DNA of 64,000 bases. Source: Mycobacterium sp. 852002-51961_SCH5331710. Its GTDB lineage: Bacteria > Actinomycetota > Actinomycetes > Mycobacteriales > Mycobacteriaceae. The stretch is from NCBI RefSeq assembly GCF_001665535.1, contig NZ_LZSQ01000020.1, positions 1-64,000 of the forward strand, given 5' to 3'. Positions 28,875 through 37,299 of the stretch are shown here, piece by piece. Below the pieces are notes generated by a model. It was not told the DNA's origin, did not search any database, and saw only the letters and a list, made by a program, of their open reading frames with translations. Position 1 is the first letter of the stretch, and each line of letters begins with the position of its first letter. A program made the position numbers and the translations under genes.

Positions 28875-29647
28875 TCGAGCACCCCGCTGGTGATGCGATC
28901 CGACCACGCCAACCCCGAACACGTCAGCGCTACACCGATGACCAACAACCACTGGCCGGTCGAGAACAGGAAGTGCAGCGGTTGCGCCCCGATCAGCTCG
29001 CCCAACCCGACGCCGAGCAGTGGAAGCGCGGCGAGCACGGTCGCGGTGGTGCGAGCACCGGCCATCCCGGCGTTCACCTGTGCCGAGAACCGCTCCCGCG
29101 CAACGATGTCGCATTGTGCCGTGTGCACGAGCGTCGCGATGGCGAGGCCGTGGGATTGCGCCAGCTCCCAACAGACCGCGAGTCGTCGCCAGTAGGCGGG
29201 CAGCGCCGACCCCGCCGCCACACTCCGCAGCCCGGCCGCGACGTCTGCTCCCATTCGCGCCCTGGCCGCCACTGTCCGAAGTGACGCCGCCGCAGTTCCC
29301 TCGGTCTCCGCTGCCGCAGTGTCGAACGCGGTCACCGGGTGAGCGCCGATGCGCAACTCTCCGACCAGAACATCGAGCGCGCCCTCCACCGCGGCCGCCT
29401 CCGCGGCCCGGTCGCGCTTCCGGCGACGGCGCCGCGTGCGTGCCGCGACGGTGCCGGCGGCCATCGCGGCCGCGACGACGACGCCGAGCGGGGCGACAAC
29501 GGTCAGCGCGGCGAGGGCTCCGATCAGCCACAGCGCGAGCGGTATCCGGAAGGCACGCCGGTGTCGGCGGGGCTCCGGCACCCACCGTCGGCGCGGCCCG
29601 GGTGCCGTCAGGAGCGCCAACGCGAGGGCCAGCGCCGCGACGCTCAC
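28871..29647 (-). CDS. Type II secretion/tad inner-membrane protein TadB-like (Rv3658c-like)
   Basis: A 258-residue membrane protein with two N-terminal hydrophobic segments, a basic RTRRRRRKRD linker, and a T2SSF-like helical domain (EGALDVLVGELRIGAHPVTA), then two further helices. GTG 29647 overlaps the TadA stop as GTGA. It forms the membrane platform on which the TadA ATPase drives pilus assembly. Counterpart of Rv3658c. Confidence 0.83.
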   Translation of the reverse strand: MSVAALALALALLTAPGPRRRWVPEPRRHRRAFRIPLALWLIGALAALTVVAPLGVVVAAAMAAGTVAARTRRRRRKRDRAAEAAAVEGALDVLVGELRIGAHPVTAFDTAAAETEGTAAASLRTVAARARMGADVAAGLRSVAAGSALPAYWRRLAVCWELAQSHGLAIATLVHTAQCDIVARERFSAQVNAGMAGARTTATVLAALPLLGVGLGELIGAQPLHFLFSTGQWLLVIGVALTCSGLAWSDRITSGVLE

Positions 29648-30810
29648 GAGCGGCCCCGCTCGTGGATGAGAGCCTTCAACCGCAGGGCTCCCGGGCCGGA
29701 GCCGGATCCGAGGCGCCACGCCGTCGCGGCGCCGACCCGGCCCTCGGTACCCGCCGTCAACACCGCGATCTCGCTGAGCCGCCGCGCGCCCAGCCGATCG
29801 CGGTCGACGTGGATGACCACCTGCACGGCGGCCGCCAGCTGACTGTGCAACGCGGCCCGGTCGAGGCCGCCGAGCGCCGCCAAAGCCTCGAGACGGGCGG
29901 GCACCTCGGTGGGACTGTTGGCGTGCACAGTGCCGGCGCCACCGTCGTGACCGGTGTTGAGCGCTCCGAGCAGATCGACCACCTCGGCGCCGCGGACCTC
30001 GCCGACGATGATGCGGTCGGGTCTCATCCGCAGCGCCTGCCTGACCAGGTCGCGCACGCTCACCTCACCCGCGCCCTCGACGTTGGCGCAGCGAGCGACC
30101 AGCTTCACCAGGTGCGGATGCCGCGGAGCCAGTTCGGGGGCGTCCTCGACGCAGACGATGCGTTCGGCGGCGGGAACCGCGCCGAGCAACGCGGCCAGCA
30201 ACGTCGTCTTGCCCGCGCCGGTACCGCCCGAGACCAGAAACGCCAGCCGGGCGTGGACGATGCCGTCGAGCAGGGAGGCGGCGGCCGGCTCGATCGCCCC
30301 CGCGGCCGACAGCGACGCCAGATCCTGGGTGGCCGGACGAAGCACCCGCAGCGACAGACACGTGCCCGCGGAGGCGATCGGTGGCAGGACCGCGTGCAGG
30401 CGCACCGTGAACTGTCCGGTCCCGAGCCCGGTCAACTGTCCGTCGACCCACGGCTGCGCCTCATCGAGGCGACGCCCCGCGGCCAGCGCGAGCCGCTGTG
30501 CGAGCCGTCGTACCGAGTTCTCATCGGGGAATCGGATCCCGGTGCGGCGCAACCCGTTCCCGTCGTCCACCCATACCGCGTCCGGCGCGGTGACCAGGAC
30601 GTCCGTCGTGTCGTGAGCGCACAGCAACGGTTCGAGCACCCCCGCGCCGGTCAGCTCCGTCTCCAGAAGTCGCAGCCCGCTGAGCACTTCACTGTCACCG
30701 AGCACACCGCCCGATTCCGCGCGGATCGCGGCGGCCACCACCGTCGGCCGCAGCGGAACGGCCTCCGCGGCGAGCCGCTCGCGCACCCGGTCGATCAACG
30801 AGTCGCTCAT
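29644..30810 (-). CDS. tadA: Tad/CpaF-type secretion ATPase
   Basis: A 388-residue hexameric ATPase that powers Flp pilus assembly at the inner membrane. Walker A GGTGAGKTT lies about residues 182-190, an Asp box appears in IVCVEDAPEL, and Walker B in RIIVGEVRGAE; HANSPTEVPARLEA holds the His box of type II/IV secretion ATPases. ATG 30810 overlaps the ssd stop as ATGA. Operon order ssd-tadA-tadB-tadC-flp-tadE matches Rv3660c-Rv3654c. Confidence 0.9.
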   Translation of the reverse strand: MSDSLIDRVRERLAAEAVPLRPTVVAAAIRAESGGVLGDSEVLSGLRLLETELTGAGVLEPLLCAHDTTDVLVTAPDAVWVDDGNGLRRTGIRFPDENSVRRLAQRLALAAGRRLDEAQPWVDGQLTGLGTGQFTVRLHAVLPPIASAGTCLSLRVLRPATQDLASLSAAGAIEPAAASLLDGIVHARLAFLVSGGTGAGKTTLLAALLGAVPAAERIVCVEDAPELAPRHPHLVKLVARCANVEGAGEVSVRDLVRQALRMRPDRIIVGEVRGAEVVDLLGALNTGHDGGAGTVHANSPTEVPARLEALAALGGLDRAALHSQLAAAVQVVIHVDRDRLGARRLSEIAVLTAGTEGRVGAATAWRLGSGSGPGALRLKALIHERGRS

Positions 30811-31868
30811 GAGGCGACCGCGGGGCGCTGATGCAGGATCGCCAACACTTTGCGTGCGGCGCGGCCGAGCGGTGACCGTCGGCCGGCACGCAGGCCGCCG
30901 CGCTCGAGGGTGACAGCCATACCCGGTTGCGGCCGCATCCTCGCCAGCAGCGGCAGGCCGACGATCTCGGCGACCTCCGTCGACCTCAGCCCGCCCGGCG
31001 CCGGGCCTCGCACCACCACACCCGCGTTGGGGTTCAGCGTGGAGACCCACCGCGCCACGACGTCGGCCGCGGCGCAGGACCGAACGTCGGCCGGCGTCAT
31101 CACGACCGCTAGATCGGCGGCGGCCAGGGCGGTCTCGGCCGCCGCGGTCGACCGCCTCGGGACGTCGCACACGACGGTCGCGCCGCTGCGACTGCCGGCG
31201 TCGATCAGGGCGCCGAGCGGTCGCGGGTCGACATCGGCACCGCCACGGCTGCCGGACAACACGCTGACGCCCTGCACGCGCGGCAGCGCCTCTCGCAGCG
31301 ACGCAAAGTTCAGTCGTCCGCCCTGCAGCTGCAGGTCCGGCCAGCGCAGCCCGGACTCGGCCTCGCCGCCCATCACCAGATCGAGGCCGCCGCTCCACGG
31401 GTCGACATCGATCAGCAAGGCTTCGGGGGCGGCCAGCGCGAGCGCCGACGCGAAGACCGATGCGCCCGCGCCACCGCGGCCGGCGATGACCGCGGCCACC
31501 GCGCCGCGGTCCGCCTCGTCGTGCAGTCCCTCGGAGGCCTCGGCCAACTCGGCCATCAGCTCGCCATCCTGAGCAGGCAGGGTCAGCACCCGTTGCGCGC
31601 CCACCGCGATCGCCACCCGCCAGTCCGCTTCCGCCGGTTCGCCGCGGCCCACCACAACCACCCGGGTGCGACGGGGCAGCGCGCGGGCGACACATCGCTG
31701 AGCGCCCGTGGTGTCGAGCACTATCGCCGCCGCATCGGTCCAGACTTTGCGGCTTGACGGTTCCGGCGCGTGAACGACCGATACGCCCGCCGCGGCGCAC
31801 ACCCGGTCCACGTCGTCCCGCAGGACGGGGTCCGCGACGACCACGAGATATCCACTGAGCGAAGCCAC
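30807..31868 (-). CDS. ssd: Septum-site-determining / CpaE-like protein (Ssd)
   Basis: A 353-residue P-loop protein of the ParA/MinD group heading the tad operon. The Walker A region reads GRGGAGAS, a deviant form without the usual lysines, and DVDPWSGGLDLV and VVCDVPRR occupy the switch positions. In M. tuberculosis the orthologue Rv3660c is called Ssd and alters septation when overproduced; in other bacteria the CpaE relative places the pilus machine. Which role applies here cannot be read from sequence. Confidence 0.85.
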   Translation of the reverse strand: MASLSGYLVVVADPVLRDDVDRVCAAAGVSVVHAPEPSSRKVWTDAAAIVLDTTGAQRCVARALPRRTRVVVVGRGEPAEADWRVAIAVGAQRVLTLPAQDGELMAELAEASEGLHDEADRGAVAAVIAGRGGAGASVFASALALAAPEALLIDVDPWSGGLDLVMGGEAESGLRWPDLQLQGGRLNFASLREALPRVQGVSVLSGSRGGADVDPRPLGALIDAGSRSGATVVCDVPRRSTAAAETALAAADLAVVMTPADVRSCAAADVVARWVSTLNPNAGVVVRGPAPGGLRSTEVAEIVGLPLLARMRPQPGMAVTLERGGLRAGRRSPLGRAARKVLAILHQRPAVAS

Positions 31869-32030
31869 CCCTTCACCCTGCGGTCTGCCGTCGTGGCGGC
31901 GCTACGGACGGCGCCTGATCTGTGTATTAACCCGGGCTTGGGGATGGCACGGCAACGCGATCGCGCACCGAAAACGAGATTCCGCAACCGCCGTGAATGG
32001 CAACACATATCCGGATTGCGAAAGGTCCCG

Positions 32031-32128
32031 AAAAAGGGACGACCCCCGCCAGGGGGGGAGGAGGCGGAGGTCGTCGTGTATCAGCCCCGGGGGGTCGGGC
32101 TGATGCACACCCGACATAAGCCGGGTAA
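32031..32128 (-). ncRNA. 6C small RNA (B11 family)
   Basis: On the minus strand this segment has two adjacent hairpins with C-rich loops, the defining feature of 6C RNA. The first has 8-bp arms ATCAGCCC and GGGCTGAT (32104-32097 with 32087-32080). The second pairs ACGACC-CCGCC with its complement (32074-32063 with 32050-32039) around a run of seven C. The second hairpin is followed closely by TTTTT, a factor-independent terminator. A TATAGT -10 box lies just upstream. Length (about 97) and position beside ssd agree with B11/6C of M. tuberculosis, which regulates mRNAs through its C loops. Confidence 0.88.
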
Positions 32129-32133
32129 GGCTC

Positions 32134-32139
32134 ACTATA
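32134..32139 (-). promoter_or_regulatory. -10 box TATAGT of the 6C RNA
   Basis: TATAGT on the minus strand lies 6 bases before the predicted 5' end. A weak -35 (TTGCGC) sits 19 bases further up. Confidence 0.6.
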
Positions 32140-32273
32140 CACACGCCAGTCCGCCTCGGCGCAAGTGCTGAACCCGCACAAAACCGGGTCGTTTCGCAGA
32201 AGTGTGGTCCCCCGACACCTGTCATAACCTGCCACTTTGTACACTCCTCCGGCGTTTGTCACACGCGGCCCCC

Positions 32274-32279
32274 TATGCT
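32274..32279 (+). promoter_or_regulatory. -10 box TATGCT of a probable leaderless transcript
   Basis: TATGCT ends 6 bases before GTG 32286 of the HAD phosphatase gene. Confidence 0.45.
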
Positions 32280-32285
32280 GGCGGC

Positions 32286-33143
32286 GTGAGCGCATCTGGT
32301 CCGGCTGCCGAGGCGGGCGACGCTCCGCAGTCGGCCGCGTCAACACACCCCCCGGTCCGAACCGCCGCCTTCTTCGATCTCGATAAAACGGTCATCGCCA
32401 AATCGAGCACTCTGGCCTTCAGCAAACCTTTTTTTGAGCAAGGACTTTTGAATCGGCGGGCCGTCTTGAAGTCCACGTACGCCCAATTCCTGTTTTTGAT
32501 GTCCGGCGCCGACCACGATCAGATGGACCGTATGCGCGCTTATGTGACGAACATGTGCACCGGTTGGGACGTCGAGCAGGTCAAGTCGATCGTCAGCGAA
32601 ACCCTGCATGACATCGTCAACCCCTTGGTCTTCGCCGAGGCGGCGGAGTTGATAGCCGACCACAAATTGTGCGGCCGTGACGTGGTCATGGTGTCGGCTT
32701 CGGGTGAGGAGATCGTGGCGCCGATCGCCCGGGCGCTGGGCGCCACGCACGCGATGGCGACCCGGATGGTGGTCGAGGACGGCAAATACACCGGAGAGAT
32801 CGCCTTCTACTGTTACGGCGAGGGCAAGGTCGCCGCGATCAGGGAACTGGCCGCGCGCGAGGGCTACGCGCTCGAGCATTCCTACGCCTACTCCGACTCG
32901 ATCACCGACCTCCCGATGCTCGAGGCCGTGGGACATCCGAGCGTGGTCAACCCCGACCGCGCGTTACGCAAAGAGGCCGTCGCCCGGGGCTGGCCGGTGC
33001 TCAACTTCTCCAATCCGGTGTCGCTGCGGGACCGGATCCCGGCGCCGTCGGGCGCTGCGGTGGCCACCACTGCGGCGGTCGGGATCAGTGCCCTGGCGGC
33101 CGGCGCACTGACGTATTCATTGCTGCGGCGCTTCGGTTTTTAA
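32286..33143 (+). CDS. HAD-IB family phosphatase, SerB-like, membrane-anchored (Rv3661-like)
   Basis: A 285-residue HAD hydrolase. Motif I FFDLDKTVI gives the nucleophile aspartate, motif II is VMVSASGEE, and motif III/IV is AYSDSITDLPML. The cap and overall layout are those of the HAD-IB subgroup (phosphoserine phosphatase-like). A C-terminal hydrophobic helix (residues about 262-280) with a LRRFGF end suggests membrane anchoring. The substrate is not known. GTG 32286 is chosen because of the -10 box six bases upstream. Confidence 0.87.
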   Translation: MSASGPAAEAGDAPQSAASTHPPVRTAAFFDLDKTVIAKSSTLAFSKPFFEQGLLNRRAVLKSTYAQFLFLMSGADHDQMDRMRAYVTNMCTGWDVEQVKSIVSETLHDIVNPLVFAEAAELIADHKLCGRDVVMVSASGEEIVAPIARALGATHAMATRMVVEDGKYTGEIAFYCYGEGKVAAIRELAAREGYALEHSYAYSDSITDLPMLEAVGHPSVVNPDRALRKEAVARGWPVLNFSNPVSLRDRIPAPSGAAVATTAAVGISALAAGALTYSLLRRFGF

Positions 33144-33206
33144 CCAACTCTTCGCGCGCCAGCTACCGGCTCTCGTAACGATCCGGACTACTGCAGATTT
33201 GGCCCT

Positions 33207-33234
33207 TGATGTGACCGCGGTCACGGGGTACAAA
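33207..33234 (+). promoter_or_regulatory. Promoter of the Ms1-like RNA with CRP-like palindrome
   Basis: TTGATG (33207-33212) and TACAAA (33229-33234), 16 bases apart, form a promoter. Overlapping its -35 and spacer is TGTGACCGCGGTCACG (33210-33225), nearly the mycobacterial CRP consensus TGTGA-N6-TCACA. A factor bound here would be expected to block rather than aid RNA polymerase. Confidence 0.6.
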
Positions 33235-33239
33235 GGAAC

Positions 33240-33546
33240 CACGGAAGCTTGGAGAGGCCAAGGCCGAGCCGGAAGAGAAGGCTCGGACTCCCGCTTCAGG
33301 CTCCCCAGCACGGAACCCGGCACCCACGCGGAGCACATGCCGCGGAATAGGCAAAAGTGTTGCGGGCCTGCGTATTTGCGAAGAGCGGACGACTATAGCG
33401 GCCCTTTGGGTGGGGTTGCAGTCGAAGCGCATCGACAAGACGCCGAGGCCACCCACGCAACCCACACGAGCACGCATGGTAACCGGTGTCCGTGCTAGCG
33501 GGCGACGAGCCGAACCACGTTCGGAGCGTCGCCCGCTTCGCGTTTT
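33240..33546 (+). ncRNA. Ms1 / MTS2823-like small RNA
   Basis: The 415-base gap downstream of the HAD gene holds a promoter at its left and a strong terminator at its right, about 305 bases apart. No convincing open frame lies between. Ms1 of M. smegmatis and MTS2823 of M. tuberculosis are about 300 bases long; from memory MTS2823 lies in the same gap, on this strand, after Rv3661. Those RNAs accumulate in stationary phase, and Ms1 binds core RNA polymerase. The internal sequence is purine-rich with repeated pairing segments. The assignment rests on position, length and signals, not on an alignment. Confidence 0.72.
33497..33546 (+). terminator. Intrinsic terminator of the Ms1-like RNA
   Basis: A perfect 10-bp stem AGCGGGCGAC / GTCGCCCGCT encloses a second hairpin (CCGAAC / GTTCGG) and is followed by TCGCGTTTT. 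Confidence 0.75.
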
Positions 33547-33558
33547 CCAGCAACTCTT

Positions 33559-34317
33559 TTAGGACGACGCAGCGGCCTGCGCGATCGACAGCGCTTCGCG
33601 GGCGCCATCGTGCAATGCGCGGCAGCTCAACAGGATCCACGCCGTGAGGCCGTCGGGCGTTCCCGACGAGAAGCCGCGGGCCGCGGCGGTGTAGTCACCC
33701 GACTTGCGCATCCAGTGCACCTCCGGAACGCCCAGCCCGTGCGGATCGAGCCCGGTGGTGATCGTCACCAATCGCGACGCCGCTCGCGCCACCACACCGT
33801 CGGCTATACCGAACGGCGCGAGCGTGAGCAGTTCGCCGTGCACGACGGCGGCGAGCACGGGGGCGGGCACCCGGGTGCCACCGGTGACGATGTCCGCCAG
33901 CAGCGTCAGCCGCGTGCTCACGTCGGGTTCCTCGCGCGGACGGCCCAATCGGTCGTCGTCGGCGCGGTCCGCGGCCGCTAACGCGTGCAGGCGGGCGACG
34001 GCCTGCAGCGGCGCGCGCTGCCACACTCCCACCAGGGCGGTGGCCCCACCCTCGACCGCCTCGGACACCCGCAGCGCCCCGGCCAGAACCGGGTCGGCGG
34101 TGCCGTCGTCGGACAGTTGGAGTGCACCCCCGTCCAGCACCGAGGACGCGCGCGCGGCCCGCAGCGCAGCCTCCGCGGCGCTCTTCGGCCAGCCTCGAAG
34201 GTTGGTCCGGTGCCGGTGCGCGCGGCCCAGCGCTTCACGGGCCTCCTCGGCCGCCTCCGCGACCCCCGGCAGTTCCGCCAGCGGCGCCAACGGGTCCCTC
34301 GCGAAGCCACCGGTCAC
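33559..34317 (-). CDS. Conserved protein with degenerate Fic-like features (Rv3662c-like)
   Basis: A 252-residue cytoplasmic protein. The N-terminal half contains RAARASSVLDGGAL, similar to the segment before the Fic fold, and a later region reads VVHGELLTLAPFGIADGVVARAA, which can be laid over the Fic motif HPFxxGNGRxxR but lacks the key histidine and asparagine. If related to Fic AMP-transferases it would be inactive. GTG 34317 is chosen because TAGCGT lies 7 bases upstream. Counterpart of Rv3662c. The dpp transporter genes that I remember beside it in M. tuberculosis are absent. Confidence 0.65.
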   Translation of the reverse strand: MTGGFARDPLAPLAELPGVAEAAEEAREALGRAHRHRTNLRGWPKSAAEAALRAARASSVLDGGALQLSDDGTADPVLAGALRVSEAVEGGATALVGVWQRAPLQAVARLHALAAADRADDDRLGRPREEPDVSTRLTLLADIVTGGTRVPAPVLAAVVHGELLTLAPFGIADGVVARAASRLVTITTGLDPHGLGVPEVHWMRKSGDYTAAARGFSSGTPDGLTAWILLSCRALHDGAREALSIAQAAASS

Positions 34318-34324
34318 GGCGCAC

Positions 34325-34330
34325 ACGCTA
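34325..34330 (-). promoter_or_regulatory. -10 box TAGCGT of a probable leaderless transcript
   Basis: TAGCGT on the minus strand ends 7 bases before GTG 34317. Confidence 0.4.
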
Positions 34331-34417
34331 GCCCACCGTCTAGCGCCCCAGCCACGACGCTTCGCACCGCCGGCGAAGCGGATGTGGCATGCCAACGTGT
34401 GCGGCCGGCAAGGTGAC

Positions 34418-34423
34418 TACCCT
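34418..34423 (+). promoter_or_regulatory. -10 box TACCCT of acs
   Basis: TACCCT ends 7 bases before ATG 34431, which suggests a leaderless acs transcript. Confidence 0.4.
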
Positions 34424-34430
34424 CACAGAC

Positions 34431-36389
34431 ATGGCAGAGTCATCGGCGCAGCACGCTCACGGTCCGTCCGTCTATCCCCCTTCCCCCGAGTTCGCCGCAC
34501 AGGCGAACGCGACCGAGGATCTCTACCGCCAGGCCGAGAAGGACCGGCTCGCGTTCTGGGCGGAGCAGGCCAACCGGCTGTCGTGGGAGACCCCATTCAG
34601 CGAGGTGCTCGACTGGTCGGAGGCTCCGTTCGCCAAATGGTTCGTCGGCGGAAAGCTCAACGTCACGTACAACTGCGTCGACCGGCACGTCGAGGCGGGT
34701 AACGGCGACCGCGTGGCCATCCGCTGGGAGGGTGAACCCGGCGACAGCCGCGACATCACCTACTCCGAACTGCTCGCGGAGGTCTCCAAGGCGGCCAACA
34801 CGCTCACCGATCTCGGGCTCGAGGCCGGCGACCGCGCCGCCATTTACATGCCGATGATCCCCGAAGCGATCGTGGCGATGCTGGCCTGCGCCCGGCTCGG
34901 CGTCCTGCATTCGGTCGTATTCGCCGGCTTCTCCGCCTCAGCGCTCAAGGCGCGCATCGAGGACGCCGAGGCCAAGATCGTCATCACCACCGACGGACAG
35001 TACCGGCGGGGCCAGGCGGCGTCGCTGAAGGAGTCCGTCGACGAAGCCTGTAAGGGCCAGAAGTCCGTCAACCACGTTCTGGTGGTGCGCCGCACCGGAA
35101 TCGACACCCCCTGGACCGAGGGTCGCGACCTGTGGTGGCACGACACGGTCGAGAAGGCCTCGCCCGAGCACACACCGGAGGCGTTCGACTCCGAACATCC
35201 GCTGTTCCTGCTGTACACCTCGGGCACGACCGGCAAGCCGAAGGGCATCGTGCACACCTCGGGCGGGTTCCTGACCCAGGCGTCGTATACGCACTACAAC
35301 GTCTTCGACATCAAACCCGAGACCGACGTGTACTGGTGCACCGCCGACATCGGATGGGTCACCGGGCACACCTACATCGTGTACGGCCCGCTTTCGAACG
35401 GCTGCACCCAGGTCGTTTACGAGGGCACGCCGAACTCACCCAACGAGCACCGGCACTTTGAGGTGATCGAAAAGTACGGCGTCACAATCTATTACACCGC
35501 GCCCACACTGATCCGGATGTTCATGAAGTGGGGCCGCGAGATCCCCGACGCGCACGACCTGTCCAGCCTGCGGTTGCTCGGCTCGGTCGGCGAGCCGATC
35601 AATCCCGAGGCCTGGCGGTGGTATCGGGATGCGTTCGGCGGCAACCGGACTCCGGTCGTCGACACCTGGTGGCAGACGGAGACCGGCGCGATCATGATCT
35701 CCCCGCTGCCCGGTGTCACGGAGAGCAAGCCGGGCTCGGCGATGCAGCCGCTGCCGGGCATCTCGGCCATGATCGTCGACGAGGAGGGCAACGAACTCGT
35801 CCCCGGTGCCGACGAAGCCGAGCACGTCACCGGCTACCTGGTGCTCGACCAGCCGTGGCCGGCGATGTTGCGGGGAATCTGGGGCGACCCGGAGCGGTAC
35901 AAGGAGACGTACTGGTCCCGCTACGCCGAAAAGGGTTGGTACTTCGCCGGTGACGGCGCGCGCGTCGACTCGGACGGCTCCATCTGGCTGCTCGGCCGCA
36001 TCGACGACGTGATGAACGTGTCCGGACACCGCATCTCGACCACCGAGGTGGAGTCGGCTCTGGTCGGGCACTCCGGCGTCGCCGAGGCCGCGGTCGTCGG
36101 CGCCAGCGACGAGACCACCGGCCAGGGCATCTGCGCGTTCGTCATCCTCGAATCGCACGCCAAGGACAGCGGCGACGACATGGTGGCCGAGCTTCGCGAG
36201 CAGGTGGCCAACGAGATCGGAAAGATCGCCCGGCCCAGGGAGATTCACGTCGTTCCGGAGCTGCCGAAGACCCGCAGCGGCAAGATCATGCGTCGGTTGC
36301 TGCGCGACGTGGCCGAGGGCCGCGAGCTCGGCGACACCTCAACCCTGGTGGACCCCAGCGTGTTCGAGGCGATCCGGGCCAGCAAGTAG
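34431..36389 (+). CDS. acs: Acetyl-CoA synthetase
   Basis: A 652-residue AMP-forming enzyme that converts acetate, ATP and CoA to acetyl-CoA in the cytoplasm. The adenylate-forming motif is LLYTSGTTGKPKG, the ATP site DTWWQTETGAIM, and the hinge GRIDDVMNVSGHRI. The C-terminal PKTRSGKIMRR contains the lysine that is acetylated to switch the enzyme off. In mycobacteria this acetylation is done by a cAMP-dependent acetyltransferase, so the adenylate cyclase in this window may feed into it (established for relatives, inferred here). Confidence 0.96.
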   Translation: MAESSAQHAHGPSVYPPSPEFAAQANATEDLYRQAEKDRLAFWAEQANRLSWETPFSEVLDWSEAPFAKWFVGGKLNVTYNCVDRHVEAGNGDRVAIRWEGEPGDSRDITYSELLAEVSKAANTLTDLGLEAGDRAAIYMPMIPEAIVAMLACARLGVLHSVVFAGFSASALKARIEDAEAKIVITTDGQYRRGQAASLKESVDEACKGQKSVNHVLVVRRTGIDTPWTEGRDLWWHDTVEKASPEHTPEAFDSEHPLFLLYTSGTTGKPKGIVHTSGGFLTQASYTHYNVFDIKPETDVYWCTADIGWVTGHTYIVYGPLSNGCTQVVYEGTPNSPNEHRHFEVIEKYGVTIYYTAPTLIRMFMKWGREIPDAHDLSSLRLLGSVGEPINPEAWRWYRDAFGGNRTPVVDTWWQTETGAIMISPLPGVTESKPGSAMQPLPGISAMIVDEEGNELVPGADEAEHVTGYLVLDQPWPAMLRGIWGDPERYKETYWSRYAEKGWYFAGDGARVDSDGSIWLLGRIDDVMNVSGHRISTTEVESALVGHSGVAEAAVVGASDETTGQGICAFVILESHAKDSGDDMVAELREQVANEIGKIARPREIHVVPELPKTRSGKIMRRLLRDVAEGRELGDTSTLVDPSVFEAIRASK

Positions 36390-36398
36390 CGGAGCGGC

Positions 36399-37109
36399 TC
36401 AGCCGGCAGAACCGATCGGGACGAAACCCTTTCCCGGCCGGTTCTTGGCCGTGATGTCGGCCAGCTGTGTGTTGAACGACATGGTCACCGCGGGCGTGTG
36501 CAGCGGGATGTACTTGATGACACACGTCGGCAGGGCCTCGGAGAACGCCCCGTGGATCATGCCGACGAGACGGTTGTTGACCGTGACGGGCGCGCCCGAG
36601 TCGCCGGGCTGACCGCACACCTGGTTGACGATGGTGCCCGGATCCTTGCCCGGGCCCCAGGTGACCCCGCAGGAGTAGCCGGTCGTGCGGCCGAGTTTGC
36701 ACGCGATGTCACCCGAGACCGGATCGGGGCCCAACCCGTCGATCTGAAATCCGTTGACGTTGTTGACCGGGCGCACCTTCTGCGGGTCGAACTGGATGAC
36801 GGCGTAGTCGAGCGCGTCATTGCCGGCCACCATCGTGCCGACCACACCGGCTGCGTCGGCGCCCTCGGCGCTGACTTTGGCGCCCGGGCCACCGCAGTGT
36901 GCGGACGTGAAGCCGATGAGCCGCCCCTGGCTGTCGTGGCCGATCGTCGTGAGAGTGCACAGCGTCTCGCCGTCGACCACCAGGCCCGAGCCGCCACCGA
37001 GCGGGACCGGCTCTTGCGCCTGACCCACAGCGGGCGTCGATATGAGGGCGGCCGCGACGATGGCGATGGCGGCGGCGAGACGGCACAGGAACAGGCCGCT
37101 GGTCTTCAC
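36399..37109 (-). CDS. Secreted trypsin-like serine protease (Rv3668c-like)
   Basis: A 236-residue exported protease of the chymotrypsin fold. A signal peptide (about residues 1-31, CRLAAAIAIVAAALIS) precedes the domain. The triad is visible: histidine in FTSAHCGG, aspartate in NDALDYAVIQF and serine in GQPGDSGAPV. Paired cysteines suggest disulfides. GTG 37109 starts the product at VKTSGLFLC, behind a G-rich ribosome site. It is convergent with acs, with 9 bases between stops. Substrate unknown. Confidence 0.85.
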   Translation of the reverse strand: MKTSGLFLCRLAAAIAIVAAALISTPAVGQAQEPVPLGGGSGLVVDGETLCTLTTIGHDSQGRLIGFTSAHCGGPGAKVSAEGADAAGVVGTMVAGNDALDYAVIQFDPQKVRPVNNVNGFQIDGLGPDPVSGDIACKLGRTTGYSCGVTWGPGKDPGTIVNQVCGQPGDSGAPVTVNNRLVGMIHGAFSEALPTCVIKYIPLHTPAVTMSFNTQLADITAKNRPGKGFVPIGSAG

Positions 37110-37299
37110 GTGAACGTTTCCCCTATCGACGCGCCCCGACCTGCCCTGCCAGTGATCCGGCCAGTCTATCGTCGGCCGGGATCGTTTGAGCGCGCGCCAC
37201 ATGGCAACATGAGTCGCGACCGACTCCATTGCCGGCGGCGCCGGCAGTGGAACCAACGCCGGGACAGCCGGTGATCCGGCCGATGCGGGAGGAACCGTC

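Larger units (their letters stand above)
31869..32285. other. Intergenic region between ssd and the HAD phosphatase
   Basis: This 417-base region holds the 6C RNA in its centre and the HAD gene promoter at its right end. The left 160 bases, between the 6C terminator and ssd, must contain the ssd operon promoter, but I cannot place it with confidence. Confidence 0.5.

Noticed and set aside
31770..32171. 133-codon plus frame between ssd and the HAD gene
   Set aside because: Overlaps the ssd 5' end and the 6C RNA on the other strand; composition is not protein-like and no ribosome site is present.
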